NCBI GenBank assembly: GCA_023374025.1
Contig: SIJG01000050.1
Location: 57,819-121,818, forward strand
Reading direction: 5' to 3'
From: Heterodera schachtii
Taxonomy: Eukaryota; Nematoda; Chromadorea; Rhabditida; Heteroderidae
Length of the DNA stretch: 64,000 bases
Every line of letters starts with the position of its first letter. Positions within the stretch are counted from its first letter, which is position 1. The translations under genes and the position numbers were made by a program. Below the pieces are notes generated by a model. That model did not search any database. It saw nothing but the letters and a program-made list of their open reading frames with translations, and had not been told where the DNA came from. This document shows, piece after piece, positions 33,966 to 45,300 of this stretch.

Positions 33966-34576
33966 GTTAATAAATACTGAAAAAAAATCAAAATAAACTT
34001 TATAATTAAAAAAAAAATCATTTTGGAGACTTTTTTAAAAAAGGGAATTTTTTGCTTCGGATTTCCAAAATATTTTAAGGAAAATTTCTAGCATTTGGAA
34101 AATGAATTTTGATTGAGAGATAATTAAGAAAATTGGAACACTTTTATCCCTCCCGCTTGTTTTCAATAAAAAGGCAGGCCCTCCTAAAAAAACCTCCAAA
34201 ACAGGCACTAAAATGGAAAAATAGTCTCAAAAAAATTTATATAAATGTTTAAATTTTGTAAAATAAAATATAAAAATTAAGATTGTAAAAAAATAATGAA
34301 ACATCGTTTTTGGGTTTCGTTAGTCTTTTCTAATAATGGTTTTTGATAATTAATAGGCATGTGGAAACGTGAAGCATTAATTATAATAATTAAATTTAAT
34401 TATTTGAATAATTTTTTGGGACTTTCATTACCAATGTTTTCGGTTGGACGATATTCAAGAAAAATGCCCAAGCATTTGGTATAATCATAATAATTATATG
34501 CATCTTGAATAGTTGCTTTGATATTCATTTCAAAGCCTTGTTGGAATAGCATCGGCTTTTTGCTGGGATATTCAAT

Positions 34577-36588
34577 CTAAATGCTTTTTGAAAAATCGGA
34601 AAAATCCTTAATTTTTAAACTCAGCTTGCAGCTGTTGATAACGCGGAATGTTGTGGGAAAAATTGGCGCAATTTTGTCCGGAAGCGAATAATTGGCATAC
34701 ACATTGATCAGCTCGTCCTCGGTCAACACGGCAGATGGAACTGAATTTAAAGAAAAAAAACAACAACGAAACGCCAAGACAACGGGACGCCCTGTATCGT
34801 TTTGGCGCCGACGTTTTGGCGCCAGCCCGAGTTTTTGGGTTGTAACTTTTTTCATTGTTGACTAAATCTAACAATCTTGGTATCATTCGGAAGCTTTATA
34901 TGCTATAAGCTATTTCTAAGTTATTGCTTCGCGATTAGACAATTACTAAAAAAGTATAACATGAAATTGCAAAAAAGTCAAAGTTTTTGGAGTTTTTTCT
35001 TATTAAATTTTTTAGAGGCTAGAAAATTTTTCGCTTTTTGTAAGGTTAATAGAGACGTGAAGGGCTTTCGAATGATACCAAGATTGTTAGATTTGGTCGA
35101 CAATGAATAAAGTTAGAATCCAAAAACTCGGGCTGGCGCCAAAATGTCGGCGCCTAGTCCCACGCCAAGTATGTGAAAAATGCAATTTAAATTTCAGGTA
35201 TATGTGACGGTGGCGGTTCCTCATTCGGCATTTTTAGATAAAAGCCTAAATTTTTATTAATTTATTTTCGTGGTGCCGATGGCATTTTTTAAAAATTTAA
35301 ATCAATTTTGTCGATTTATCAAAAGTTTGAGATTGTCCACAGAAAAATTACGAAATGTTGCGGGACTTAAATTTCTGACATACCAATAATTCTTGAAAAA
35401 TCTTCATGAGAGATGGTCGGAAAACGGATCTTGTACAATACCGGGCCAAGCACTTCCCGACGATTTTCTCCCGTAATTTCTTTGCCATTTTGTGGCACTG
35501 ATTGTCCGCCCAACGGAGTGCCTTTTATTTTAAAAAAATTATAATCCATTGAATTCATTAATTATGTAGAATCATGGAATTATCCTTATTCCATTATATT
35601 TCAAAAGGTCGAAAAGGTTTTTTTCTTCTAAAATTTGAGATTTTTGTGCTTTTCGGACCAAACTCCTAAAATTGGTATTTTTATCAAAAATATTTTGTCA
35701 AATCATAGAAAAAATTCAACATTTTCTCCGGCGGCGCCACTCGCAAATGCCGTATCAAACTTTGACCCAAAAATGCCTAAATTTCTTAATTTTTTGGCAG
35801 AATCTACTACCAACTAATACTCAGGCTGCGCCTTGCGCATGAAAAGTTAAATATATAAATCCGGACTCTGCCCAGTATAAATGATTGAATAATCATTAGG
35901 GCGACCAAAAATATGGTTATATAATATCGCGAAATATGCCCATAAATATGGACGAAAAATCCAATATATGTACAATGGGCATAATGCCAAAATATGGACA
36001 TAAATCGCGAAATATGGAAAAATATGGAATAGAAATCCATCTAGAAGCTTCAAAACCAAGCCCTAAAAACATGTTTTTCGTGCGTTTCAGCAAGCCCCCA
36101 TAGTCCACGAAAAAAAAATGGATTCCCATATAATTGGACACCCTAATTCCCAAATTTTTTCCACTTTCCAAATTTTAATTCTATCGATTAAACATTTAAA
36201 AATTCCCCAATATTTTTACCGCTTTCCAAATTTCAATTTCTCCATTGATCACTAGCTGATTACGCCCCAACAATTCGCACAACAATTCTTGATTAACTGA
36301 CAAAAAAGGGACTGATTGAAAAAATTTCATCGCTATTTTGTCCATTTGGTCAAAGCATTGGAGAACCAGGCCGGGCAGTTTGTATTTGTTGGCTAAATTT
36401 CACGAAATTATCAATTATCTTTTTAAATAATATTGAAAATTGCAATTAAATGAAGCGCCAACCGGCATAAAGCACAGAGAACCAATTTGGCACGTCAGAT
36501 TCATCCAACTCTTCCATGTAAATGTAGCGCAACATTGTGTTGAATGCAACTATATCAATGTCCGTTACCACGATGGGGTCGTCGTTTG
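34577..36588 (-). pseudogene. Type-B BTB-BACK remnant (last four exons)
   Basis: Minus-strand exons: 36463-36588 (NDDPIVVTDIDIVAFNTMLR), 36220-36392 (YKLPGLVLQCFDQMDKIAMK ... LGRNQLVINGEIEIWKA), 35384-35521 (BACK part 2) and 34577-34740 (VPSAVLTEDELINVYANYSL ... SKSI, stop). The exon at 35384 is 138 nt instead of 139: one A is missing after TGCCAC, which shifts the frame. No leader or first BTB exons were found to the right, where 36600-37200 is a tandem repeat. The first exon uses a normal GTTGGC donor where the paralog at 11674 has GC at the same place. A foldback element fills the last intron. Confidence 0.65.
34795..35160. mobile_element. Foldback element, best-preserved copy
   Basis: Left end tttggcgccgacgttttggc followed by gccagcccgagtttttggg; right end ccaaaaactcgggctggc followed by gccaaaatgtcggcgcc. 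The arms are over 100 bp each. The interior carries tggtatcattcggaagc, its inverted partner gctttcgaatgatacca, and gcttcgcgattagacaatta as in 18424-18822. It is in the intron before the last exon of the BTB remnant. Confidence 0.8.
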
Positions 36589-36599
36589 CTAAATTTTCA

Positions 36600-37200
36600 A
36601 AATCACAAAATATTGCAAAAAAAATATGGGACTAAAAATCCTAAAATAATGACGAAAACCCGAAAAATAGCCAAATATGGACCCGATCATGAACTGAAAA
36701 CCATAAATTAAATTTTTTTTTTTTGATTTATTGTATATTTTGTATCTTATTGAAAAAATCTGGAATATGGAGGATGAAAATGTAGAAAAGATGGATTAAA
36801 ATATGGACTAAAAACACTAAAACATGGCCAAAAAACCCTAAAAATGGCCAAATATGGAATAACATATGATCCAAAAACACTAAAATATGGCCAAAAACCC
36901 TATAAATGGCCAAAATGGATTAACATCCAAAACCCTAAAATATGTCCGAAAAACCCTAAAAATTGCCAAATATGGATTAACATATGATCCAACACCCTAA
37001 AATATGCCCGAAAAACCCTAAAAATTGCCAAATATGGATTAACATATGATCCAAAAACTCTAAAATATGGCCAAAAAACCCTATAAATGGCCAAAATGGA
37101 TTAACATCCAAAACCCTAAAATATGTCCGAAAAACCCGAAAAATAGCCAAATATGGACCCGATCATGAACTGAAAACCATAAATTAAATTTTTTTTTTCT
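36600..37200. repeat. Tandem repeat of ctaaaatatggccaaaaa-type units
   Basis: Units of about 60-65 bp (aaaccctaaaaatggccaaa, tatggattaacatatgatcc) repeat between 36780 and 37150. Nearly identical 65 bp blocks (cccgaaaaatagccaaatat ... ccataaattaaattt) flank the array at 36659 and 37133. The minus-strand ORFs with repeated FGHIL/VFLVHI words come from the array and are not genes. Confidence 0.8.
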
Positions 37201-37389
37201 CATTGAATTTTTTCAAACACTGAAAGCCTAATTAGCATTAAAATTAAGAAAACATGGTCTTTTGGTTCATTATGTTCAATAATTTGTTGTTTTGAAATTT
37301 TTTCAAAAATTTTTTGAAGATCAAATGATCGGATACAATCACTTTCAATCACTTATTTAAAGTTGTTTATGTGATCAGGGATTGAAAAA

Positions 37390-37790
37390 ACTTAATTTTG
37401 AACCCGATTTTGTACAAAGGCGCAGATGTCGGGCCGCAAAAGTCTGAGCCGCAAATGTCGGGACACGGAGCGGTAGAAACGCCGGCCGGCGGTAGTCGCC
37501 GGAAATTTTTTAATCGTGTTTGGGAAAACTATCAAAAAAATTTTAAAAATCAATTTTTGTTTATTTTTTGGATAAAAAAGCCAAGTTTTTTGTTATTTCG
37601 ATCATAAGCCACAAAAATCAACAAAATTTCCAAACGGACGCAAAATCCGTAAATTCTCATTAAAAAAAAAACAACTTTTCAACCCACCTAAAAAAAGCAT
37701 AAAATGAGGCTGAATACTCAGAATTCCGAGCTCGGCATAATTAAAGGCCTTTTGTTGTTCGATGGATAACTTTTTTTTTAATTTTAATAG
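37390..37790. other. No gene; short GC-rich direct repeat
   Basis: gatgtcgggccgcaaaagtc and aatgtcgggacacggagcgg lie next to each other near 37427 and 37457. The rest is AT-rich. No exon upstream of the BTB remnant at 37791 could be identified. Confidence 0.35.
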
Positions 37791-38311
37791 GCACTCCGTT
37801 GGGCGGACAATAAATGCCGTGAAAATGGCAAAGAAATTACGGGAGCAAATCGTCGGGAAATGCTTGGCCCGGCACTGTTCAACATCCGTGTTCAGACAAT
37901 CCCGAATAAACATTTTACAGGAAACATTGGTATCTTAATATAATAAAAAAAATTTCAGCTCTTTATGCATTTTACACGGAAATAAAAAAAAATAAATTTA
38001 TTTTTAGAAACTTTCACTAAACCAATTTTTAGGCCTTTTCCCTAATTAGGGTATTTTAATTAAAATTTTGCTCTCAAAAATAAATTTTTACAACAACAGT
38101 TTCGACCGGCGTTCTGACAAATGCGGAAGTGATCAGTGTGTTTCTTTTCCAGTCACTTTCGGGCAAAAATTTGCCAGAAAATCTTTACAAAATGCCATTC
38201 TCTGCCGCTCCATGTGGCAACAATAATAATAATAATAAATCACCCGGCCGTTGTTGGAAACGAAGCTTAAAAGTAATCAAATGGAAAATTTTGACAGAAA
38301 ATTATTCATAA
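37791..38311 (+). pseudogene. Type-A BTB gene remnant (last two exons)
   Basis: Exon 37791-37929 encodes the second BACK segment (ALRWADNKCRENGKEITG ... FTGNI). The exon from 38100 encodes STGVLTNAEVISVFLFQSLS, the NPY-like ENLYKMPFSAA stretch and GRCWKRS. Similarity to the paralogs at 6135 and 20451 stops at about 38265, where a foldback element begins; the frame then runs into the element and stops at 38309. No earlier exons are present. A pseudogene interrupted by a mobile element. Confidence 0.65.
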
Positions 38312-38590
38312 CTTCGCATAAAATGAATCAAATTTTATAATCTTGATATTATTCAATAGTCATAAGTTATTTTTATTATATTGCAAAATTTCTAAAAAAT
38401 GTGTTCAGTTTAAATAAATTTTTGACCTGATTGAACAGTTTTGGTTATAACTTTTTTGAAACTTAACAAAACTTTTTGAGATTTTGCAAAATAATAAAAA
38501 ACAGTTAGGGCTATCGAATGACACCAAGATTAAAAATTTGGTTACTTTTGAGTAAAGTTATTTGAAATTTTTTTATTTTGATGGTAGCTT
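38270..38590. mobile_element. Foldback element inserted in a BTB exon
   Basis: Left part (cataacttcgc ... ataatcttgatattattcaa) is complementary to the right part (tatcgaatgacaccaagatt ... gagtaaagttat). Same family signature as 6540-6885. It interrupts the GRCW-containing exon of the type-A remnant. Confidence 0.6.
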
Positions 38591-38599
38591 CCGGCCGAC

Positions 38600-39170
38600 C
38601 TGCTCCAACTCTGAATAACACTAATTGTTAAAATTTAGTACGACCGATCAAGCCTGAACGATTGACATTACTGTTGATGATGATGATGCTTTTGGTGTCT
38701 GAATTTGAGGAACAGAACAGCAGAAAAGCAAGTGAAAAAGGCGGCGGTGGCGAATTTGTAAAATTGGACAATTCTGTGGCATTATGTTGTTGTAATTGAA
38801 GCTTTTTTCCCAAGCGAATAAAGCATTATGTGATGAATATGGCTCGGATTTGTTATATGTGGAAAAATTACAAAATATGTGCCTAAAATATGAAAACATC
38901 TCAAATATGTACGAAATATGTACAAAAATCCACAAATATGTACCAAAAATATGTAAATATAAATTCTTTTATAAGGATTTTTTGGACAAAAATCATAGAA
39001 AAGAGTTATAAATATGCGTAAAATGCTATAAAAAATATCTAATTAGACTCAGGAACAGAGTTGTGCCGGTCCAGGTATTTGGGCAAAAACCGGGTCCGGG
39101 TATTGCCGGCTCCAGAAAAGTCGGGTCCGGGTCCAAGATTTTTAACCGGGTATCGGGTCCAGAATTTATT
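38600..39170. repeat. Dispersed 260 bp repeat (38600-38835) and ccgggtccggg element (39058-39170)
   Basis: 38600-38835 matches 8480-8745 and the split copy at 18370-19060 (cactaattgtt, gcttttggtgtctgaa, gaggaacagaacag, gtggcattatg). 39058-39170 starts agagttgtgccggtccagg and is a diverged member of the family at 15000-15160. Between them lies atatgtacaaaaatcc-type AT sequence. Confidence 0.55.
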
Positions 39171-41640
39171 TTTTTCGTGAAATAAGCTTATGCTTTAAAA
39201 TATTATAAATATATATTCATGGAAAATATTAATTTTATTTTACTTTTTTCGTCAGTTGTCAGTTCGGCATAAAATTTTCATGTGCCTATTTCACACATTT
39301 TATTTACATAAAAAATTATATTAAATTTTAAAAATGGCGTTATTTATTGCTCCTATGGCTTACAATTAGTGGTTAATCTCTTACATTCTGTCTGTTCCTT
39401 CTTTCGCAGGTTCATTTCATTCTTACAGCGGTCTCTTTAAACTTTATTTAATGGGTTTTATTGAAAACTTTTTTTTATTAATATGTAAAGAAAACTCATA
39501 AAATTTTTTAAATAACTTTTTTCTTTAATAAATAAAAATTAATTTTTTTATAATATGCAATTAATCATTTTAAAAACTTAACCATATATTCCTTTTCAAA
39601 ATTAAACCATTTTCGGTATAAATTATGTAAATAAATTGGCTAAAATCACAAAATTATTCATTCATTAATTTATGTGATTATGATGAGTATTCTGGTCAAT
39701 TAAAAATTATTTGTGGCTGATCAGATTTTAGAAATGAATTAATTCTGAACTCAACTATTTCTATCATTAATAAAACCACACCACATTTTATTCACATGTT
39801 AATAAAATAATTATCCGAAAAATGACCCGAAGCTCAACAAATTTTTTAAAGGCATCAGTAAGACAAGGCAATTGGCTCACGAAATTTTGAATTTTATATT
39901 TTTTTTAAGTAATTTTTAAATATTTAAATATAAATGTGTTTCATTTAATTTAAACTTTTCATTTGTTTCAAAAATTTTTTTTTGTAATTCTGACTTTTTC
40001 ATTATTTTATTTATTTACAAAATTAATTCATTTCCAATTTTTGAAAAAAATTTGTCTCATAATAATTTTTCGATAAGTGATCAGAACAAATATTTCTGTA
40101 ATTCTGAGTTTTCCATTATTTTATTTTATTTTTGCAAAATTAATTCATAAATATTTAAACAAGGTAATGTCGTGCCGATTTTCTTGAATTTGTTGGAATT
40201 CAATGCGATGCCAATCCCAATTATTAATTAATTTGTTCTAAGTTTGACAAAACACTTTTACAAAATGCTTGAAAATTTTCAGCAACTTAATTCGACAATT
40301 TTTTTAAATTTAACTTATTTAAATATCATTGCGAATGGAACTGAATAAAATAAATAATTATTGAGATTGGTATTTTATTGTAAATGATGAATAAAATAAA
40401 TACAAAATGATTCAATAAATTTCGACCGCTGAGCAACTGTAATTTAAATTATCGAAGGACATATTTAATTGCATTTTATGATCATAATTTAAAATTTTGT
40501 AACTGGGAAAACACGATTATTCATTTAATTAATTATAATTTTGATTTAATTATTTCAAAAATTCACTGATCATTTCTTTGGCAGCGTTTGTCCGTTTCAC
40601 TTTCATCTTTGATGAAAGAACAAAAAATTAAAAAAAAAACGAAAAACGAAAAATTTCAAGCTCTGACTTAATTGTTAAATGCCTCAACCGATGAAATTAT
40701 CAAATAAATGAAAAATTTGAAAAAATTGGCGCCTCTACAATAGTTTTTGGCAATTTGCAACCAAAATAAATTTGTAAATTAATTCATTATGCCAATAATA
40801 TTTCTCCAACCGCAACTTTGCATGGCCAAAAATTTTTTTTGTAGCCAATTTATCAAAATATAATGGAGGTCGAGACAGGGACTAGAATTCTCGGATTTTT
40901 AGGCACCATTCTCGCTGCTCTGAGTAAAACAAATGAAAAATTTCGAGCTCTGACACTAAATTTTAAATGCTACAACCAATGAAATTATAAAAAAATAAAT
41001 AAAATTTTTGTGAAATCTTGAATTAACAGTGATAAAATTGGGTGCCATTCTCGCCGGTCCCAGTCATGGGTTGGTGCCGGGATTTTGGGCCAGGCAAAAA
41101 CGAGGACATATTTGCTCAAAAATCCAATTTAAAGAATTTCAAAATATATTTAAAAAAAGTAATTAAAATTATTCGAATATTTTGTTAAATTTCAAAATAA
41201 TTAAATTTTCTTCAAAAATATCAATTAAAAATGTTTCTTTACAAATATATTTATGTAAAATTCCATTTCGTAAGCATTTTTCGCTTTTGTCTTGCCCTAC
41301 TCATCATCCTTCGCTTTTTTGTTCATCACTTTTCCATTTTTGTCATCCGTCGACGTCGGGGCCGATCAAAAAAACATTGCTTCTTTTTTGGGTGAATCAT
41401 TTGCTTCCATTGGCTTCTTACAAAAATTGTAACGCAAAATTTTTTTGTAAGCCTTTCTCTGCGATCAGTCATTTCATTCAGGTGCCCCCCCCCATTCATT
41501 CACCTCATTATAGAACCTGTATAAATTCACAGTTTTCAACATTTATTTTAAATTATTACATGCATTTAAAAAATTATAAAAACATTAATAAAGATATTTT
41601 TTCAACGAATTTATTTATTTATTATTTTATAAAATTACAA
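39170..41640. other. AT-rich sequence, no gene seen
   Basis: No exon is supported. Two related stretches near 40620-40730 and 40930-41050 (gaaaaatttcaagctctgac and gaaaaatttcgagctctgac, each followed by caaccgatgaaattat-like sequence) are a diverged direct repeat. cattgcgaatggaactgaataaa at 40330 resembles 32310 (gtgagtagaacagaataaaa), as does cgtgccgattttcttgaatt at 40172 versus 32145, so this may be an old duplicate of the sequence downstream of the 29570-32040 exons. Confidence 0.4.
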
Positions 41641-41643
41641 ATT

Positions 41644-41690
41644 ATGCTAAAACAATATTTGCTTGTCTTCGCTTTTTTGAGCAGTTCTGC
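41644..41690 (+). pseudogene. Signal-peptide exon of a GPI-anchored protein gene, split by a retrotransposon
   Basis: The ATG at 41644 starts MLKQYLLVFAFLSSSA, a classic signal peptide, and the 5' LTR begins in the next codon at 41691. The coding frame resumes on the far side of the element at 50007, after the duplicated TCTGC. The 191-codon ORF that spans this region is an accidental extension into the LTR. The insertion should abolish normal production of the secreted protein. Confidence 0.7.
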
Positions 41691-41990
41691 TGTGATAAGT
41701 GACCTCATTATTAATTTAAATAATTATAATTTTGGCGTTTTGTTTAATTATTTTTGATCTTATTCCAAAATTTGGTTTGTTCGCTACTTCTTGTCTTTTG
41801 GTTTTTTTGTGATTTTGGATATTTTTTTGGTTCTCATCTTCGCCTCCGACTTTTCCTTTATTTTTATTTTGCTTCGCTTTTAATAAATTTGTTTGTGTTT
41901 TTGGAGTTCCAATTCGTTTGTGTTTGCCGTGCTTAATTGTTGGTCTTCGAGTATCAATTTGTGAAAGCGGTGGAATTGAAATATTATCAC
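41691..41990 (+). repeat. 5' LTR of the Ty3/gypsy element
   Basis: 300 bp, starting TGTGATAAGTG and ending TATTATCAC. It is repeated almost exactly at 49706-50006 and 53637-53936. The target duplication TCTGC lies at 41686-41690 and 50007-50011. Compared with the LTR at 49706 it differs at three or so places (gcta versus gttt near 41789, one T in a T run, and one C/T), and at all of them it agrees with the LTR at 53637. Confidence 0.9.
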
Positions 41991-41991
41991 T

Positions 41992-42008
41992 TGGCGCTCC
42001 TGCAGTTC
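41992..42008 (+). promoter_or_regulatory. Primer binding site for reverse transcription
   Basis: TGGCGCTCCTGCAGTTC begins one base after the 5' LTR. TGG complements the CCA end of a tRNA, as expected of LTR elements. Which nematode tRNA ends in the complement was not determined. Confidence 0.65.
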
Positions 42009-42371
42009 TGGGTAAGCTTCAGCGGAAATTTGGAGTTTTGGGATTTTTGAACAAAAAGCGAAATTGTGAATTGTGAGAGTTAAACGAAATTGGATATTAG
42101 TGATTCACAGGTTGGACACTAATTACAAACGACTGATTTTGGAAAAAAATTTTCAAGAGTGAAATTTGTTTTACATACGTTTTCCATTCGCCAGTCATCG
42201 CCGTCTTGTTTTGATCCACAGTCTGGACAAAACAAAGTCTACCATCTCGCCATTGCAATCAGCACTCTCAGCAAGAGGCTGTACTGAATTTCTTCAAAAG
42301 CAATTTTCCCAGTAAGAGATTGCACCACAAAGAGTGTGGCATTCAATTTTAAGTGTAAAAACGTGAAAATA

Positions 42372-45300
42372 ATGATTTTTCGTACGCCTCGTCATAATGT
42401 GAACCAGCGGCGTTTATTTGGAGATGGAGAAAATGAGCAGAACAGAAACGTTCCCGAATTTGAAATGCATTTTCCCCCTTTCCCGGAAATGAATAGAGGA
42501 AATAACGCACAGGATAATGCGAATGAACATCATTCAGACCATCAGATGGACGAACGAGAGGTGCACGAAAATTTGTTGGATGTTGGCGAACAGCGGAACG
42601 AAAATGGACAGCAAAACGAATTAAATGATGACGACGAGCGACGACTCTTGGATCAGAGTAACGGGAACAGGGGACAAAATGTGGAAGAAAATTTGAGAAA
42701 CCGGGGTGAAAATCGACTAAATGAATTAGTTGGTAATGTTACGCCACGCAGAAATCCTGAGTTTGTGACTTCAACTCCGAATATAAGTCCAATCCGTCAT
42801 GTCCCACAGCTAAATGCTGGCGGCAATCGGAGAAACTGGGAAAGACCTAGAGACGCGCTTGGTCGGTTCATACGCTTAGACGACAACAACCGCCAAGAAG
42901 CGCGTAATTTGCCGAACAATAACGCGAATGCAAACGCCCAAATTTTGCCGCAAAATCCTCCTGTTCCGGTTAATAACCCGAATAATTTTGGGAACTACCA
43001 AGTTGGTGGCGCTCAAATCCAACAAAATGCAGTCAATCAACAGCAGCTAGGAATGAATGGGATGTTTGCTCCCCCGGTTTTCTGGCCACAGATGCCAATG
43101 CCAGTTTTCAATCCGCAACCTCAGTTTTACGGGGGTCAAATGGTACCACAATTCCCCATCCAAAACTATGCACCGTTTTTGAACAATCAAATGCATGTAA
43201 TGCTTCCACACCAACCAAATATCCAGAATGCTCGCATGGCTATAAACGCCGCACATCAGCAGGTGAACGAGCAGCCATTTAACCCACAAGTGGTGCGGCA
43301 GAATGCACAGCAACAGGCGTTTCCACACCAGGCGGGCCTGAGTGGACTTGAATATGCGATGATTTTGGATCGTCTGCCGGATATAAAGGGAAACGAAGGC
43401 AGCGATTTGATTCGCAATTTCTTTAAAAAGTACAGTCAGTACACGATTGATTGGCCTAACAAAAAGCGTATCGAATCGTTGGAGGCGAAATTAAGTGGCC
43501 GTGCTGAAAGAGCTTATAATGCCGCTTTGGCCAGCGAACCTTTCGCTTACGAAAACATCAAAAGAAGCATTTTGCAACAATTGGAGGAGACGGACTGCAG
43601 AGAAATGAGTGCATTCAATGATTTGATGAATGGTATACTTAGAAAATCCGGTGAAAATCTGGACGATTTGGCCGATCGAATTTCGAGTCTAGTGCGCAGA
43701 GCGTATCCAGGACTAACGCGAAATCTGGCAGATGAATACTCGATCAAACATCTGATCAGAAGTTTGAATAACCCCGAACTCGCACTGAGTTTGGAGCTCC
43801 ATCGCCGTAATGGGATGTCATTTGATGAATTTGTGGCGTTGGCTTCGCGTGCAGAAACAACCCAAAAAGCGGCAAAAATACAAAACGGGGAGCGCCCAAA
43901 ACCATATTATGAGCGAAATTTCCAGCATACGCACCAGGGTGAAAGAAATTCCGAAACGATTTCTAAAAATTTTTCGCCACGCCCTATTTGTTACAATTGT
44001 AACGAATCCGGCCATATTTCGAGAAATTGCAATAAAGCAGTGGCTCAGTCGAACCGAAATGCACCCGCATTTTTTCCACGGAATCAGCAACAACAACAAT
44101 TTCATAATTCGCCAGCTACAGCAGCGAACCGAATTTTTCAAAATTTCAAAAATGGAGTAACCCCAGCGGCACGCTCACAAAACTTTCTTAAGCAAAATTG
44201 CATAAGAATGGAAGAGGAAGTTAAAACCGACGCAACCGTCGCTGGTGTCAAATTGGAAAAGGAAGTTATAGAATATCTGAGGAATGAGTTGGGGAAAAGC
44301 CAAAATGTTAGCAGAGAAACCGAATTGAATGCAATTATTGGAAAAATGGTGACGGTGGAACTTGGAGTGATGGGAACCCAAACCAGTGGAATGCTTGATG
44401 GGGGAGCCCAAATTTCGTTAATGGGTGGAAAGTTTTTCTATGATTTGGTAACCAGTGGTAGATTGGACCTTCGCAAAAATAGATTTAAAAGGGTTTCAGC
44501 CCGAATTTCGGATGTCAATGGTAAAGAGTTGGAGTGTTTCGGAATGACTTCAGTTCCAGTCGATCGAAAAGGATGCAGTACAACCAATGTTTGTTTCCAT
44601 ATTACGAGTGCTCCTTTTGGTTTTGACTTGTTAATTGGTACCAACGCATTGCGTTCTCTTGGGTTTTGTCTCTATGACATTCCCAATAAAGAAATGATTA
44701 ATTTTGAGGAAGTGAACCATCAAAAGAAAAATCCAATCAGTGTTATTTACCAAATGACATTAAAACCACACACAATGCAATTCATAACATTGTCAGCAGG
44801 AAATGAATGGAATGGCCAAGATGTGGTAATTACGGCTGTCAATGAGAAAAGTTTTCACAAACTGGAGCCAATCGTCGGAACAGTTCAAGACGGAACGATA
44901 ACGGTGCCAATTTTGAATCCGTCCGATAAATTTGTACATATTTCTGAAAAAGAAATAATTGCCGAATTAACTCCTGCACTTTTGGTATCGGAGAGCGAAA
45001 ATTCGCTTGCTTCCTCATTGTTAATGAATAATTTTACCGTTTCTTCAATTGATACACAAAGAAGAGATATCGGTGACAACGGAATTCACGACTTTTTGTT
45101 AAGTCAGTCGAACGGAATGTCGAATGAAGAATTCGCATCGTTTGAGCAGTTGATCTGTAAATTTGGGGAAATTTTCGCCGTTTCTGAAAAAGAGTTGACA
45201 CAAACTGATTTGGTTGAACACCGAATTGATACAGGTGATGCAAGACCGATCAAAGCTAAACATAGGCCGGTTCCATATGCCTACCGAGAAAAGGTGGCCG

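Noticed and set aside
36728..37094. Repetitive membrane-protein-like ORFs on the minus strand
   Set aside because: Produced by the 60-65 bp tandem repeat read in an open frame.
41182..41757. 191-codon plus-strand ORF
   Set aside because: Low-complexity AT-rich composition; only its last part (from 41644) is a plausible exon, and it then runs into the LTR by chance.
42336..42371. GTG start for the polyprotein
   Set aside because: A eukaryotic element would use ATG; the first in-frame ATG is at 42372.
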